In this document: piece by piece, positions 1-6,626 of the stretch
Position numbering within the stretch: the first letter of the stretch is position 1
Layout of the letters: the number at the start of each line of letters is the position of its first letter
Source: Oscillospiraceae bacterium
Lineage (GTDB): Bacteria; Bacillota; Clostridia; Oscillospirales; Oscillospiraceae
DNA length: 64,000 bases
Reading direction: 5' to 3'
Assembly: GCA_017461445.1 (NCBI GenBank)
Contig: JAFTXW010000015.1
Coordinates: forward strand, 1 to 64,000
Position numbers and translations under genes: made by a program
The notes under the pieces: model-generated
Told to the model about the DNA's origin: nothing
Seen by the model: only the letters and a program-made list of their open reading frames with translations
Databases searched by the model: none

Positions 1-34
1 CTTCTAACCAGTGCCCTTTTTGCTTGTCACACAT
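1..34 (-). CDS. Possible 5' end of a gene running off the window
   Basis: A minus-strand reading frame opens with ATG at 32-34 and stays open to the window edge (first residues MCDKQKGHWLE). A strong AGGAGG lies at about 53-58. Its best-spaced ATG opens only a seven-codon frame that stops on a TGA overlapping the start of this frame, so this frame might be translationally coupled. Only 11 codons are visible and no family can be assigned. It could equally be non-coding. Confidence 0.22.
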   Translation of the reverse strand, partial: MCDKQKGHWLE

Positions 35-81
35 GATTCCTCACTCCCATCAATCCTCCTAAATGATAAATTTCTGAAAAC

Positions 82-132
82 AAAAAAGCCGGAGCATCTG
101 AGAGCCTGTAAGCTCCCGGATACTCCGGCTTG
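82..132 (-). terminator. Rho-independent terminator-like hairpin
   Basis: The arms pair AAGCCGGAG (86-94) with CTCCGGCTT (124-132), and extra pairs continue inward. Read on the minus strand, six T residues follow the stem. No gene abuts it; the nearest upstream minus-strand genes are the tRNAs. Confidence 0.6.
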
Positions 133-172
133 ATCGCAAAACAAAATTGATAATTTTCTGAAAACTCCAACA

Positions 173-225
173 AAAAAACGGTGCCCTTTTCGAGAATTCT
201 TCAGGAATTCAAAAAAGGCACCGTC
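173..225 (-). terminator. Second tandem terminator-like hairpin
   Basis: ACGGTGCC (179-186) pairs with GGCACCGT (218-225), extended by an A/T-rich inner stem. A run of seven T follows on the minus strand. It lies upstream of the 82-132 hairpin in the same orientation, so any read-through from the tRNA unit meets two terminators. Confidence 0.6.
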
Positions 226-242
226 AAAAGTGTGTTTACCGC

Positions 243-371
243 TGCCCAAATTGGGCAACCGGGGTTTGGAAGCAGAATATATCTGTTTGATATCTATGGA
301 ATGATCCAAATTCGTGTTAACATTTTACCCCAATTTCCACAACAAAATCGTCGAATAAATCGGGGTAAAAT
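243..371. repeat. Inverted repeats in non-coding DNA
   Basis: Two perfect inverted repeats occupy this gap. TGCCCAA-A-TTGGGCA lies at 243-257. ATTTTACCCC (322-331) pairs with GGGGTAAAAT (362-371) across 30 nt. No credible gene is seen between position 35 and the tRNA genes; the short ORFs here lack ribosome binding sites. Confidence 0.5.
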
Positions 372-375
372 AGAA

Positions 376-426
376 AATACACACTCTATAATCAACTTTT
401 CAGAGTTGATATCTAAAGTGTGTATT
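376..426 (-). terminator. Nested inverted repeat, likely tRNA-unit terminator
   Basis: The outer arms are AATACACACT (376-385) and AGTGTGTATT (417-426). The inner arms are ATCAACT (391-397) and AGTTGAT (404-410), with an asymmetric internal loop between. It begins five bases beyond the 3' end of tRNA-Trp, and a T-rich stretch follows on the minus strand. It probably ends the tRNA transcript. Confidence 0.6.
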
Positions 427-431
427 AACTA

Positions 432-507
<76 letters not shown>

Positions 508-540
508 AAATATTCAAAAAGGCGAAGGCCTGATTTTAAG

Positions 541-617
541 TGGTGGGCCTTCAGGGATTCGAACCCGGGACTATCCGGTTATGAGCCGGAGGCTCTAACC
601 AACTGAGCTAAAGGCCC
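541..617 (-). tRNA. tRNA with anticodon CAU (Met, or Ile2 after lysidine modification)
   Basis: The acceptor GGGCCTT pairs with AAGGCCC. The anticodon stem TCCGG/CCGGA holds loop CTCATAA, so the anticodon is CAU. The T-loop is TTCGAAT and the 3' CCA is encoded. The sequence resembles firmicute tRNA-Ile2, read as Ile after TilS modifies C34. Elongator Met tRNAs also share this loop, so identity is left open. The first base pair G-C argues against an initiator tRNA. Confidence 0.93.
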
Positions 618-654
618 ATGTAGATCGCGGGTGTTTTTGTTCACCACGGGTGAT

Positions 655-683
655 ATTATAGCATTGAAAAGTCCTTCTGTCAA
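655..683 (-). promoter_or_regulatory. Sigma-A promoter of the tRNA unit
   Basis: On the minus strand there is a perfect TTGACA (678-683), a 17-nt spacer and a perfect TATAAT (655-660). Transcription should start about 30 nt before the CAU tRNA. Confidence 0.88.
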
Positions 684-719
684 GCAAAATATTATGTATT
701 TTCCAAAATAATCTTGCCG

Positions 720-748
720 TTGCTTTCCGGGGAAAAATGGGCTATAAT
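720..748 (+). promoter_or_regulatory. Sigma-A promoter of the ArsC/Spx-like gene
   Basis: TTGCTT (720-725), 17-nt spacer, TATAAT (743-748). The expected start, near 755, coincides with the ribosome binding site AAGGAG (755-760). The mRNA leader would therefore be only about 14 nt. Confidence 0.7.
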
Positions 749-768
749 GAGGGGAAGGAGTGATAAAC

Positions 769-1122
769 ATGCTGTTTCTGGAATATCCCCCCTGCTCTAC
801 CTGCAAGAAAGCGAAGGCCTGGCTGGATGCCCACAGCGTCCCCTACACCGCCCGGCATATCAAGGAGCAGAATCCCACTTACGAAGAACTGAAAACCTGG
901 TACGAAGACAGCGGCCTGCCCATTAAGAAATTCTTCAACACCAGCGGCCTGGTCTACAAGTCCCTGGAGCTGAAGGACAAGCTGCCCACCATGACCGAAG
1001 AGGAGCAGCTGCGGCTGCTGTCCACCGACGGAATGCTGGTAAAGCGGCCCCTTTTGGTGCTGGAGGATGGAAGGGTACTGACCGGGTTCCGGGAGAAGGA
1101 ATGGGAGCAGGTACTTCTATAA
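769..1122 (+). CDS. ArsC/Spx/MgsR-family thioredoxin-fold protein
   Basis: This 117-residue protein has the thioredoxin-like fold of arsenate reductase-related proteins. A redox motif CSTC lies at about residues 10-13, and the family's conserved arginine is in the VKRPLL segment near residue 92. Such proteins are either glutaredoxin-linked reductases or, as in Spx/MgsR, redox-sensing partners of RNA polymerase. The residues that would separate the two roles cannot be judged by eye. ATG 769 is chosen over the in-frame GTG at 760 because GGAAGGAG ends 8 nt before it. The gene stands alone between its own promoter and a terminator. Confidence 0.85.
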   Translation: MLFLEYPPCSTCKKAKAWLDAHSVPYTARHIKEQNPTYEELKTWYEDSGLPIKKFFNTSGLVYKSLELKDKLPTMTEEEQLRLLSTDGMLVKRPLLVLEDGRVLTGFREKEWEQVLL

Positions 1123-1125
1123 GAA

Positions 1126-1160
1126 ACTGCCGTGGCATAAGCCACGGCAGTCGTTTTTTT
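1126..1160 (+). terminator. Rho-independent terminator
   Basis: An 11-bp perfect stem (ACTGCCGTGGC / GCCACGGCAGT) closes the loop ATAA and is followed by seven T. It ends the ArsC-like transcript. It also lies just beyond the 3' end of the convergent CD1247-like gene. Confidence 0.9.
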
Positions 1161-1165
1161 GGGGA

Positions 1166-1612
1166 TTACTCCTCGTCGTCCTCGTCTTCCAGGGAGAACT
1201 CCAGGGTCTCGCCGCAGTTGGGGCAGGTCATGCTGCCCTTTTCCAGGACTTCCTCATCGAAGTTGATGATCTCGCCGCAGGCGCACTGGACTTCGTAGAT
1301 GGTGCTGTCCTCGTCGCCGAAGTCGAAGCCTTCCTCATAGTCCTCGTCCTCGTCATCCCAGCCGAAATCGTCATCCTCATAGTCTTCATCCTCGTCCAGG
1401 ATGTAGTCCTCGATGGCATCCAGATCCTCTTCGATCTCGTCCAACTCGTCGGAGATAGCGATGGTGGTCTCTTCAATGTCGGTGATCCGCTTGGCCATAT
1501 CGCCCAGCAGGTCCACGATGGCGGAGATCATCTTGCCCTCGTTGGTCTCGGTATTCAGGGACAGGCCGTCCATCAGGCCCTTCAGATAGGCGGACTTTTC
1601 AGAAATGGTCAT
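1166..1612 (-). CDS. CD1247-type acidic protein with C-terminal zinc ribbon
   Basis: The 148-residue protein has three parts. An N-terminal helical region (about 1-65) includes YLKGLMDGL and matches the clostridial CD1247 N-terminal domain. A very acidic middle (about 65-105) consists almost entirely of Asp, Glu, Tyr and Phe. The C-terminal zinc ribbon (about 108-140) has a C-x-C pair and a CPNC pair. Its function is unknown. Some family members are annotated as regulators, but the sequence shows no DNA-binding helix-turn-helix. AAGGAG nine bases before the ATG supports the start. It lies downstream of efp, separated by a hairpin. Confidence 0.8.
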   Translation of the reverse strand: MTISEKSAYLKGLMDGLSLNTETNEGKMISAIVDLLGDMAKRITDIEETTIAISDELDEIEEDLDAIEDYILDEDEDYEDDDFGWDDEDEDYEEGFDFGDEDSTIYEVQCACGEIINFDEEVLEKGSMTCPNCGETLEFSLEDEDDEE

Positions 1613-1644
1613 AGTAAAACTCTCCTTTTCAAAAGGTTTTGGAA

Positions 1645-1673
1645 ACAGGGGACGATCAAATATCGTCCCCTGT
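1645..1673 (-). terminator. Hairpin between efp and the CD1247-like gene
   Basis: A 12-bp perfect stem (ACAGGGGACGAT / ATCGTCCCCTGT) closes a 5-nt loop. On the minus strand it is followed by a short T-containing stretch rather than a long T run. It is a likely but perhaps leaky efp terminator; otherwise an mRNA-processing hairpin. Confidence 0.55.
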
Positions 1674-1685
1674 GTTTTCCGTAAA

Positions 1686-2249
1686 TTAAGCCTTGGAACG
1701 GCCCAGGTACTCGCCGGTGCGGGTATCGATCTGGATCTTGTCGCCCTCGTTGATGAAGAGGGGCACCTTCACCTCTGCGCCGGTCTCGACAGTAGCGGGC
1801 TTGGTGACGTTGGTAGCAGTGTTGCCGGCGAAGCCAGGCTCGGTCTCGGTAACCACCAGGTCAACAAAGTTGGGGACTTCGACACCGAAGACCTTGCCCT
1901 TGTAGCTCATGATGGTGCAGATGTCGTTCTCCTTGACGAACTTAAAGGAGTCGTCCAGGTTGGCACCGTCGATGGGCTCCAGCTCGTAGGTCTCCTGATC
2001 CATGAAGTAGTACAGGGAGCCGTCATTGTAGGAATACTCCATCTTCTTGCGCTCAATGAAAGCGGTGGGGAACTTTGCGGAAGGGTTCAGGGAAGTTTCG
2101 GTCACGCCGCCGGTGATGACGTTGCGCATCTTGACACGGACGAAAGCCGCGCCCTTACCGGGCTTAACGTGCTGGAACTCGATGACCTGCATAACCTTGC
2201 CGTCCATCTCGAAAGTAATGCCGTTACGAATATCGCCTGCAGAAATCAT
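1686..2249 (-). CDS. efp: Translation elongation factor P
   Basis: The full-length 187-residue EF-P binds the ribosome between the P and E sites and relieves stalling at polyproline motifs. The KOW-like N-terminal domain carries the conserved loop PGKGAA with Lys32 at the tip, the position that is post-translationally modified in many bacteria. Two OB-like domains follow, ending in the family-typical [17 protein letters not shown] nine bases before the ATG fixes the start. It has its own promoter (2310-2338) and follows a peptidase gene that cleaves Xaa-Pro bonds, a common neighbour. Confidence 0.97.
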   Translation of the reverse strand: MISAGDIRNGITFEMDGKVMQVIEFQHVKPGKGAAFVRVKMRNVITGGVTETSLNPSAKFPTAFIERKKMEYSYNDGSLYYFMDQETYELEPIDGANLDDSFKFVKENDICTIMSYKGKVFGVEVPNFVDLVVTETEPGFAGNTATNVTKPATVETGAEVKVPLFINEGDKIQIDTRTGEYLGRSKA

Positions 2250-2309
2250 TGTATTTATCCTCCTAAGACTGCCTTCTTCTTAAGAAAGCGTTTGTGTACA
2301 TATTATTGG

Positions 2310-2338
2310 CTTATATATTTTAACCCAAAACCTGTCAA
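2310..2338 (-). promoter_or_regulatory. Sigma-A promoter of efp
   Basis: On the minus strand: TTGACA (2333-2338), 17-nt spacer, TATAAG (2310-2315). It lies in the pepP-efp gap and would let efp be transcribed independently of yqeG-pepP. Confidence 0.7.
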
Positions 2339-2363
2339 AATGCAATAGGGTTTGCAAATTTTC

Positions 2364-3428
2364 TTACACAATAATCAAATTCTTGGGGCTGTGGGTGATG
2401 ACTTCGCACCCATCCTCCAAATAAATGGTCACATCTTCGATACGGACACCAAACTTGCCGGGCAGATAGATGCCGGGCTCGGCGGAAGCGACGGCACCTA
2501 CGGGCATGGGCTTGTCGTTGCCTGTATTGGGGCTGGGGGCCTCGTGGATCTCCAGGCCCAAGCTGTGGCCATAGCCGTGACCGAAGTAGGGGCCGTAGCC
2601 TGCCTCGGTGATCACGTTCCGGGCGGCTGCGTCGATCTCCTTGCCGGGGATGCCCGCCTTGGTAACGGCGATGGCTGCCAGCTGTGCCTTCAAAACGGTG
2701 TCATAAACCTTCTTCATTTCCTCGGTGGCGTAGCCCACGGCGACGGTACGGGTCATGTCGGAGCAGTAGCCCTGGTACAGAACGCCGAAGTCCATGGTGA
2801 CGAAGTCGCCTTCCCGGATGACCCGGTCACCGGCTACGCCATGGGGCAGGCTGGTGTTGGGGCCGGAAACCACGATGGGGTCAAAGGACAGGCCCTGGCC
2901 GCCGTTTTTGTACAGGCAGTAGATCAGCTCGGCCTGCAGCTCCAGCTCGGTCATGCCGGGCTTGATGCGGCCCAGCACATCGGTGAAGGCCTTGTCGGTG
3001 ATGTCCTGGGCCTTGCGCATCCGGCCCAGCTCCCAGGCTTCCTTCACGGCCCGGAAACCGTAGATCTCCTTGTTATAAGGAACCAGCTTGGCGTGAAGCT
3101 CCCGCTCGTAGCCCTGAAGCTCGGCCACGGTCAGGTAGTCTTCTTCGTAGCCCAAGGTGTTGACTTCGAAATCAGCAATTGCCTCGTTCAGACGCTTGAC
3201 GTAGCTGTTAGCCCGGTTGATCTCCAGCACTTCAAAGCCCTGGATGCCGTTCTGGGCGGACTCGATGTAGCGGCTGTCGGTGAAGTAGCGGCAGCCCTTG
3301 CGGGTGACGATGGCAACGCCCTCGGCAATGTCGAATTCCGCGCCGTAATGGCGGCTGTAACGGGAGGTCAGCAGCAGGCCGTCCACGCCGTCCTTCAGCA
3401 GGGTCAGGTACTTATCAAGATTCTTCAT
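2364..3428 (-). CDS. M24-family Xaa-Pro aminopeptidase
   Basis: This 354-residue cytosolic metallopeptidase is predicted to remove the N-terminal residue before proline or to cleave Xaa-Pro dipeptides. The creatinase-like N-terminal domain spans about 1-125 and the pita-bread catalytic domain about 130-354. The dinuclear metal ligands can all be placed: Asp213 and Asp224, His288 in HGYGHSLG, Glu317 in AEPGIY and Glu331 in RIEDV. Its ATG overlaps the yqeG stop by four bases (ATGA), implying translational coupling. Whether it is an aminopeptidase (PepP/YpdF-like) or a prolidase (PepQ) cannot be told by eye; the length favours the former. Confidence 0.92.
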   Translation of the reverse strand: MKNLDKYLTLLKDGVDGLLLTSRYSRHYGAEFDIAEGVAIVTRKGCRYFTDSRYIESAQNGIQGFEVLEINRANSYVKRLNEAIADFEVNTLGYEEDYLTVAELQGYERELHAKLVPYNKEIYGFRAVKEAWELGRMRKAQDITDKAFTDVLGRIKPGMTELELQAELIYCLYKNGGQGLSFDPIVVSGPNTSLPHGVAGDRVIREGDFVTMDFGVLYQGYCSDMTRTVAVGYATEEMKKVYDTVLKAQLAAIAVTKAGIPGKEIDAAARNVITEAGYGPYFGHGYGHSLGLEIHEAPSPNTGNDKPMPVGAVASAEPGIYLPGKFGVRIEDVTIYLEDGCEVITHSPKNLIIV

Positions 3429-3928
3429 TGGGAAATCCTCCTCTTTCTTGCAGCGAAAATAAATGGCAGTTCCAGCACATGGCGTGCTTTCAGCCAGAAA
3501 TTATGATTGTGAATGGCCTTCACCAGTATGGACGTTACCCCGGTGCAGTTGGCACCCAGGGTATCGGTAAAGATCTGGTCTCCCACCAGGGCAGCGTTTT
3601 CCGCCGGGATGCCGTACTTCGCCATGCACTCCTTGATGCCCTTTGGGGTGGGTTTCTTGGCATGGGTGATACAGGCAAGACCGTATTCGGCGCAGAATTT
3701 GGGCACCCGGTCATTGTGGCTGTTGGACACGATGCAGACCTGAATCTCTGTCTGATTCATTTCTTTCAGCCAGCAGGCCATTTCGGGGGTAGGCACATTG
3801 GTGGTATAAGGGACGATGGTATTGTCAAAATCCAGCATCAGCAGGCGGATGCTGCGGCGGCGCAGCAGCTCCGGGGTGATGTCGGTGGTTTTGTCTGTAA
3901 CAAGCTTCGGGAGCAGAGAAAAGGGCAT
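3425..3928 (-). CDS. yqeG: YqeG-family HAD phosphatase
   Basis: This 167-residue HAD (subclass IIIA) phosphatase carries the nucleophile motif LDFDNT (Asp33 and Asp35), a VSNS motif II, a conserved KPTPKG and the motif IV stretch VGDQIFTD. B. subtilis YqeG belongs to the same family; the archaeal and mitochondrial relatives act on phosphatidylglycerophosphate. The substrate here is unproven. An upstream in-frame start would add 29 residues, but the ATG at 3926-3928 is preceded by AGGAGG and begins at the usual family N-terminus. It is the first gene of a yqeG-pepP pair. Confidence 0.9.
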   Translation of the reverse strand: MPFSLLPKLVTDKTTDITPELLRRRSIRLLMLDFDNTIVPYTTNVPTPEMACWLKEMNQTEIQVCIVSNSHNDRVPKFCAEYGLACITHAKKPTPKGIKECMAKYGIPAENAALVGDQIFTDTLGANCTGVTSILVKAIHNHNFWLKARHVLELPFIFAARKRRISQ

Positions 3929-3961
3929 ATTGTCCTCCTGCGGTTCATATACTTCTTTGAG

Positions 3962-3990
3962 ATTATACCACGGAAAGGAGGATTTGTCCA
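3962..3990 (-). promoter_or_regulatory. Sigma-A promoter of yqeG-pepP
   Basis: On the minus strand: TGGACA (3985-3990), 17-nt spacer, perfect TATAAT (3962-3967). The -35 box reaches the start codon of the divergent gene at 3990, so the two genes share very compact control DNA. Confidence 0.7.
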
Positions 3991-4688
3991 TGGCAATCAA
4001 GCGATATCTTGCCATGACGGCGGCAGAAATTGCAGGAAATCCGGCTTTGCCGTCGGAAATTGCCTGGATGGCCTGCCAATTTTCGCCCTATTCCACCGGG
4101 CTTTCCAACCTGCCCGCCGCCCTGCCCCAGGATTCTCTTTTGATCCTCAATGACTTTACACCCATTCAGGGGCACGACCCCTCGGTGGTGGGGGCACAGC
4201 TGCGGCAGTGTGTCGATACGTTAAAGTGCTGCGGGATGCTTCTGGACTTTCAGCGTCCCGATGTGGAGGAAACGGCGGAACTCACCGCCTTTCTGGCAAA
4301 CGCCCTCCCCTGCCCCGTAATCGTTTCGGAGCATTACGCAAAGGGGCTGGAATGCCCTGTTTTTCTATCCCCCCTGCCCCATCACGTGCCCCTTTCGGAA
4401 TACCTGGCCCCCTGGCAGGGGAGGGACATCTGGCTGGACATAGCCCCGGACGGGGAGACCATCACCCTGAGCGAAGAAAAAGCCGCCATCGCTCCCCTAT
4501 CCCCGGGAGAACTTTGCGAGGGCGGACATCTGGAAGAAAAGCTCCACTGCCATTATAAGGCGGAGCTGATGGAGGATTCCGCCCGCTTTACCCTCTGGCG
4601 TACTGCGGAGGATTTGGATGCCCTGCTGGAAGATGCGGAGGGATTGGGAGTGAAGGCAGCTGTAGGGTTGTATCAGGAAATAGGATAA
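3990..4688 (+). CDS. Conserved-looking protein of unknown function
   Basis: A 232-residue soluble protein with no signal peptide or membrane segment. The N-terminal part has the segments WMACQFSPYSTGLSNLP and LILNDFTPIQGHDP. The middle alternates hydrophobic strands and helices (CGMLLDFQRP, CPVIVSEHYA, CPVFLSPLP), which suggests an alpha/beta barrel-like fold. I have the impression that similar proteins occur in other Oscillospirales but cannot verify it. GGAAAGGAGG before the ATG supports the start; an upstream in-frame extension overlaps the divergent yqeG. No function is proposed. Confidence 0.8.
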   Translation: MAIKRYLAMTAAEIAGNPALPSEIAWMACQFSPYSTGLSNLPAALPQDSLLILNDFTPIQGHDPSVVGAQLRQCVDTLKCCGMLLDFQRPDVEETAELTAFLANALPCPVIVSEHYAKGLECPVFLSPLPHHVPLSEYLAPWQGRDIWLDIAPDGETITLSEEKAAIAPLSPGELCEGGHLEEKLHCHYKAELMEDSARFTLWRTAEDLDALLEDAEGLGVKAAVGLYQEIG

Positions 4689-4797
4689 CCTTTGCGTAGG
4701 GGTGGATGTGGGCATCGACCCCTACATCACGGGAGTTGTGTGGCTTTCGGTACGCCGGTAACTTAACTGCCAGGAAAGCTCCCTTCCTGACGCTCGA

Positions 4798-4826
4798 TTG
4801 CAAAACCGGGCGACCTATGCTATCAT
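4798..4826 (+). promoter_or_regulatory. Promoter of the XRE regulator gene
   Basis: TTGCAA (4798-4803), 17-nt spacer, TATCAT (4821-4826). The predicted start near 4833 falls directly before the palindrome at 4834-4847. Confidence 0.6.
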
Positions 4827-4833
4827 GGACCCA

Positions 4834-4847
4834 TCAAACATGTTTGA
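4834..4847. promoter_or_regulatory. Candidate autoregulatory operator (14-bp perfect palindrome)
   Basis: TCAAACATGTTTGA is its own reverse complement. It lies at about +2 to +15 relative to the predicted start of the XRE gene and 24 bases before its start codon. Small XRE repressors commonly bind such symmetric sites to repress their own gene. Binding here is an inference. Confidence 0.5.
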
Positions 4848-4870
4848 ATACTTGTTTTGGAGGGTCAACC

Positions 4871-5350
4871 ATGAACTTTGGACAAACAATTCTGGATTTG
4901 CGGAAAAAGAAAAATGTCACCCAGGAGGAAATGGCCGCTGAACTGGGCGTAACCGCCGCGGCGGTATCCAAGTGGGAAAACAATTACACACTGCCCGATA
5001 TTCTGATGCTCTGCGCCTTGGCGGACTATTTCAGTGTCACTACCGACGAGCTGCTGGGACGAGCCGTGGAAAAGAAATACGCCGTCATTGCCGCGGAAAC
5101 CCCGGAGCTGGGGCGAAAAATCGAAGCTCTGGCAAAACGACACGGAATCGCCGCCATCGGCATCTATCAGGACTACGCGGAAGCCCGGGCTGCTGTTGAC
5201 ACAGACAGCACCGTTCAGTACGTGATCATCGGCTACCATAGCGGAAATTATTTTGACGAATGCCCTGTTCCCAAGCTGGTCAGCATCCACGAAACCGACC
5301 AGAAAATTCTGGAAGGCTTTCAGCAGGTTTTTGAGAAATATATGAACTGA
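4871..5350 (+). CDS. XRE-family transcriptional regulator with an unusual C-terminal domain
   Basis: The 159-residue protein begins with a Cro/CI-type helix-turn-helix (about 8-60; recognition segment VTAAAVSKWENNYTLPD). A second domain of about 90 residues alternates strands and helices (KYAVIAA, AIGIYQDYAEARAAV, VQYVIIGYH, PKLVSIHETD), and ends with a helix. It resembles a small alpha/beta receiver- or nucleotide-binding-like fold, but I cannot name it. GGAGGG before ATG 4871 decides the start. It is transcribed alone, with a palindromic candidate operator overlapping its transcription start. Confidence 0.85.
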   Translation: MNFGQTILDLRKKKNVTQEEMAAELGVTAAAVSKWENNYTLPDILMLCALADYFSVTTDELLGRAVEKKYAVIAAETPELGRKIEALAKRHGIAAIGIYQDYAEARAAVDTDSTVQYVIIGYHSGNYFDECPVPKLVSIHETDQKILEGFQQVFEKYMN

Positions 5351-5358
5351 TGCAAAGA

Positions 5359-5382
5359 CCCCCTCCCGCAACCGGGAGGGGG
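5359..5382. terminator. GC-rich hairpin between convergent genes
   Basis: CCCCCTCCCG pairs with CGGGAGGGGG around a CAAC loop. It lies between the convergent XRE and anti-sigma genes. The T tract is weak on both strands, so the terminator role rests mainly on stem stability and position. Confidence 0.5.
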
Positions 5383-5393
5383 GCAGTACGTTG

Positions 5394-6626
5394 TTATGCA
5401 GGGTACTCCACACCGTCAATAATGACAGCTGCGATTTTCTCCACATCGATGATCCGGTTGAAGCTGATGGTGAGCACATCCGCTTCCTTCCAGCTGGCAT
5501 AGGTGTAGTTGAGGGTATAGTCCTCGCTGATCACATACTCGCTTCCATCGGTGTAGCGAATCCTTACGGAATCCAGCTTGGTATTGTTCAGGGCATTGCC
5601 GTCAATGCGCATAGCAATGGCAGAGACAGTCACCGCGCCATCGGCAAGGGCGACGTGCTTGAGTTCACTCTGGGCATTCAGATCAATAACGATCTTATCG
5701 TTGCATTCATACAGCCGGTTAAATTCATCGCATGCTAGCTCCACATAGCCCTGCTCAATGATTTCTTCTTCGGTCATGGTTTCCAGTGCCATGGCGAAGG
5801 ATTCCTCGTCAAGGCCGTCCTTCACCACCCGATAGGCTTCCTCGGCGGTCACATTCTTTTTTACTTCTGCCACCAGCTCCTCCAGAATGCGCTCACTGTC
5901 ACTGTTGTTCACCGCGGCCCACTGGGAAAGCTCCAGTTCCAGATGCCCTCCCCTCGCCGCATTATACTGGTAGTAGCAAGCAATGGCAAGACTGGTATCT
6001 GTAGTCTTTTCCTGAATGATGAAGTTGTTTGCACTCTGGCTGCAATATACGGGCTCACCGCCGGGGAACCAAATCTCACCGTCGCTGTGCACCTCGTAAG
6101 GCTTGATGCCATCGGGGTTTTCCAGCGTGTAGGTCAGCAGGCCGCAGCCGGTAGCAGCATCGTAGATGTGGGCATCCACGGTCAGGGTGTAGCCGTACCA
6201 GCTGATAGACTGGCCCACGGCCTCCACCAGAGGCTCCAACTCTTCCTTCACCAGGGTCTCGTCCGCGGGCACACGCTCAAAGGTGGGCTCCACGATGATC
6301 ATATCGGACTCCCCCTCGGGCAGATGGGTGATGCTGCCCTCGCTGATATCATAGCCTGTCTCATTGCCAAACACCGCGCTCAGCATCTGGGCCGGATTGT
6401 CAAAGATCAGGAAGCCGCCAGCCGCCAGTGCGGTGACCGCCAGCATACTTACGATCAGCGCGGCTACCAGCACATTGTGGATCACGCGCTTGAAAGAAAT
6501 GGTCTTTTTCATATTCTGTCCCTCCATTTGGGTCTTCTGGGAGGGACTTACCGCCGTCCATTCGCTCCGGGCCAGACGGCTCTCGCTTGCCTCGCCGATG
6601 GCGAGGAACAGATCTTCTCTTGTCAT
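5394..6626 (-). CDS. Membrane-anchored anti-sigma factor-like protein (DUF4179-like)
   Basis: The 410-residue protein has a short cytoplasmic N-terminus (about 1-48), which would hold the sigma-binding part. One transmembrane helix follows (about 50-70, NVLVAALIVSMLAVTALAAG), then a large extracytoplasmic region of about 340 residues. No zinc-binding HxxxCxxC anti-sigma motif is seen. The ATG overlaps the stop of the upstream ECF sigma gene by four bases (ATGA), the usual sigma/anti-sigma arrangement. The outer domain resembles the DUF4179 sensors of clostridia, but the signal is unknown. An internal ATG (MKKTISFKRV) could give a shorter form. Confidence 0.75.
   Translation of the reverse strand: MTREDLFLAIGEASESRLARSEWTAVSPSQKTQMEGQNMKKTISFKRVIHNVLVAALIVSMLAVTALAAGGFLIFDNPAQMLSAVFGNETGYDISEGSITHLPEGESDMIIVEPTFERVPADETLVKEELEPLVEAVGQSISWYGYTLTVDAHIYDAATGCGLLTYTLENPDGIKPYEVHSDGEIWFPGGEPVYCSQSANNFIIQEKTTDTSLAIACYYQYNAARGGHLELELSQWAAVNNSDSERILEELVAEVKKNVTAEEAYRVVKDGLDEESFAMALETMTEEEIIEQGYVELACDEFNRLYECNDKIVIDLNAQSELKHVALADGAVTVSAIAMRIDGNALNNTKLDSVRIRYTDGSEYVISEDYTLNYTYASWKEADVLTISFNRIIDVEKIAAVIIDGVEYPA

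Noticed and set aside
4..309. 101-codon minus-strand frame at the window start
   Set aside because: It runs through two terminator hairpins and palindromes and has no ribosome binding site.
541..617. Initiator tRNA-Met
   Set aside because: The first base pair of the acceptor stem is a normal G-C, and the anticodon stem lacks the three consecutive G-C pairs of initiators.
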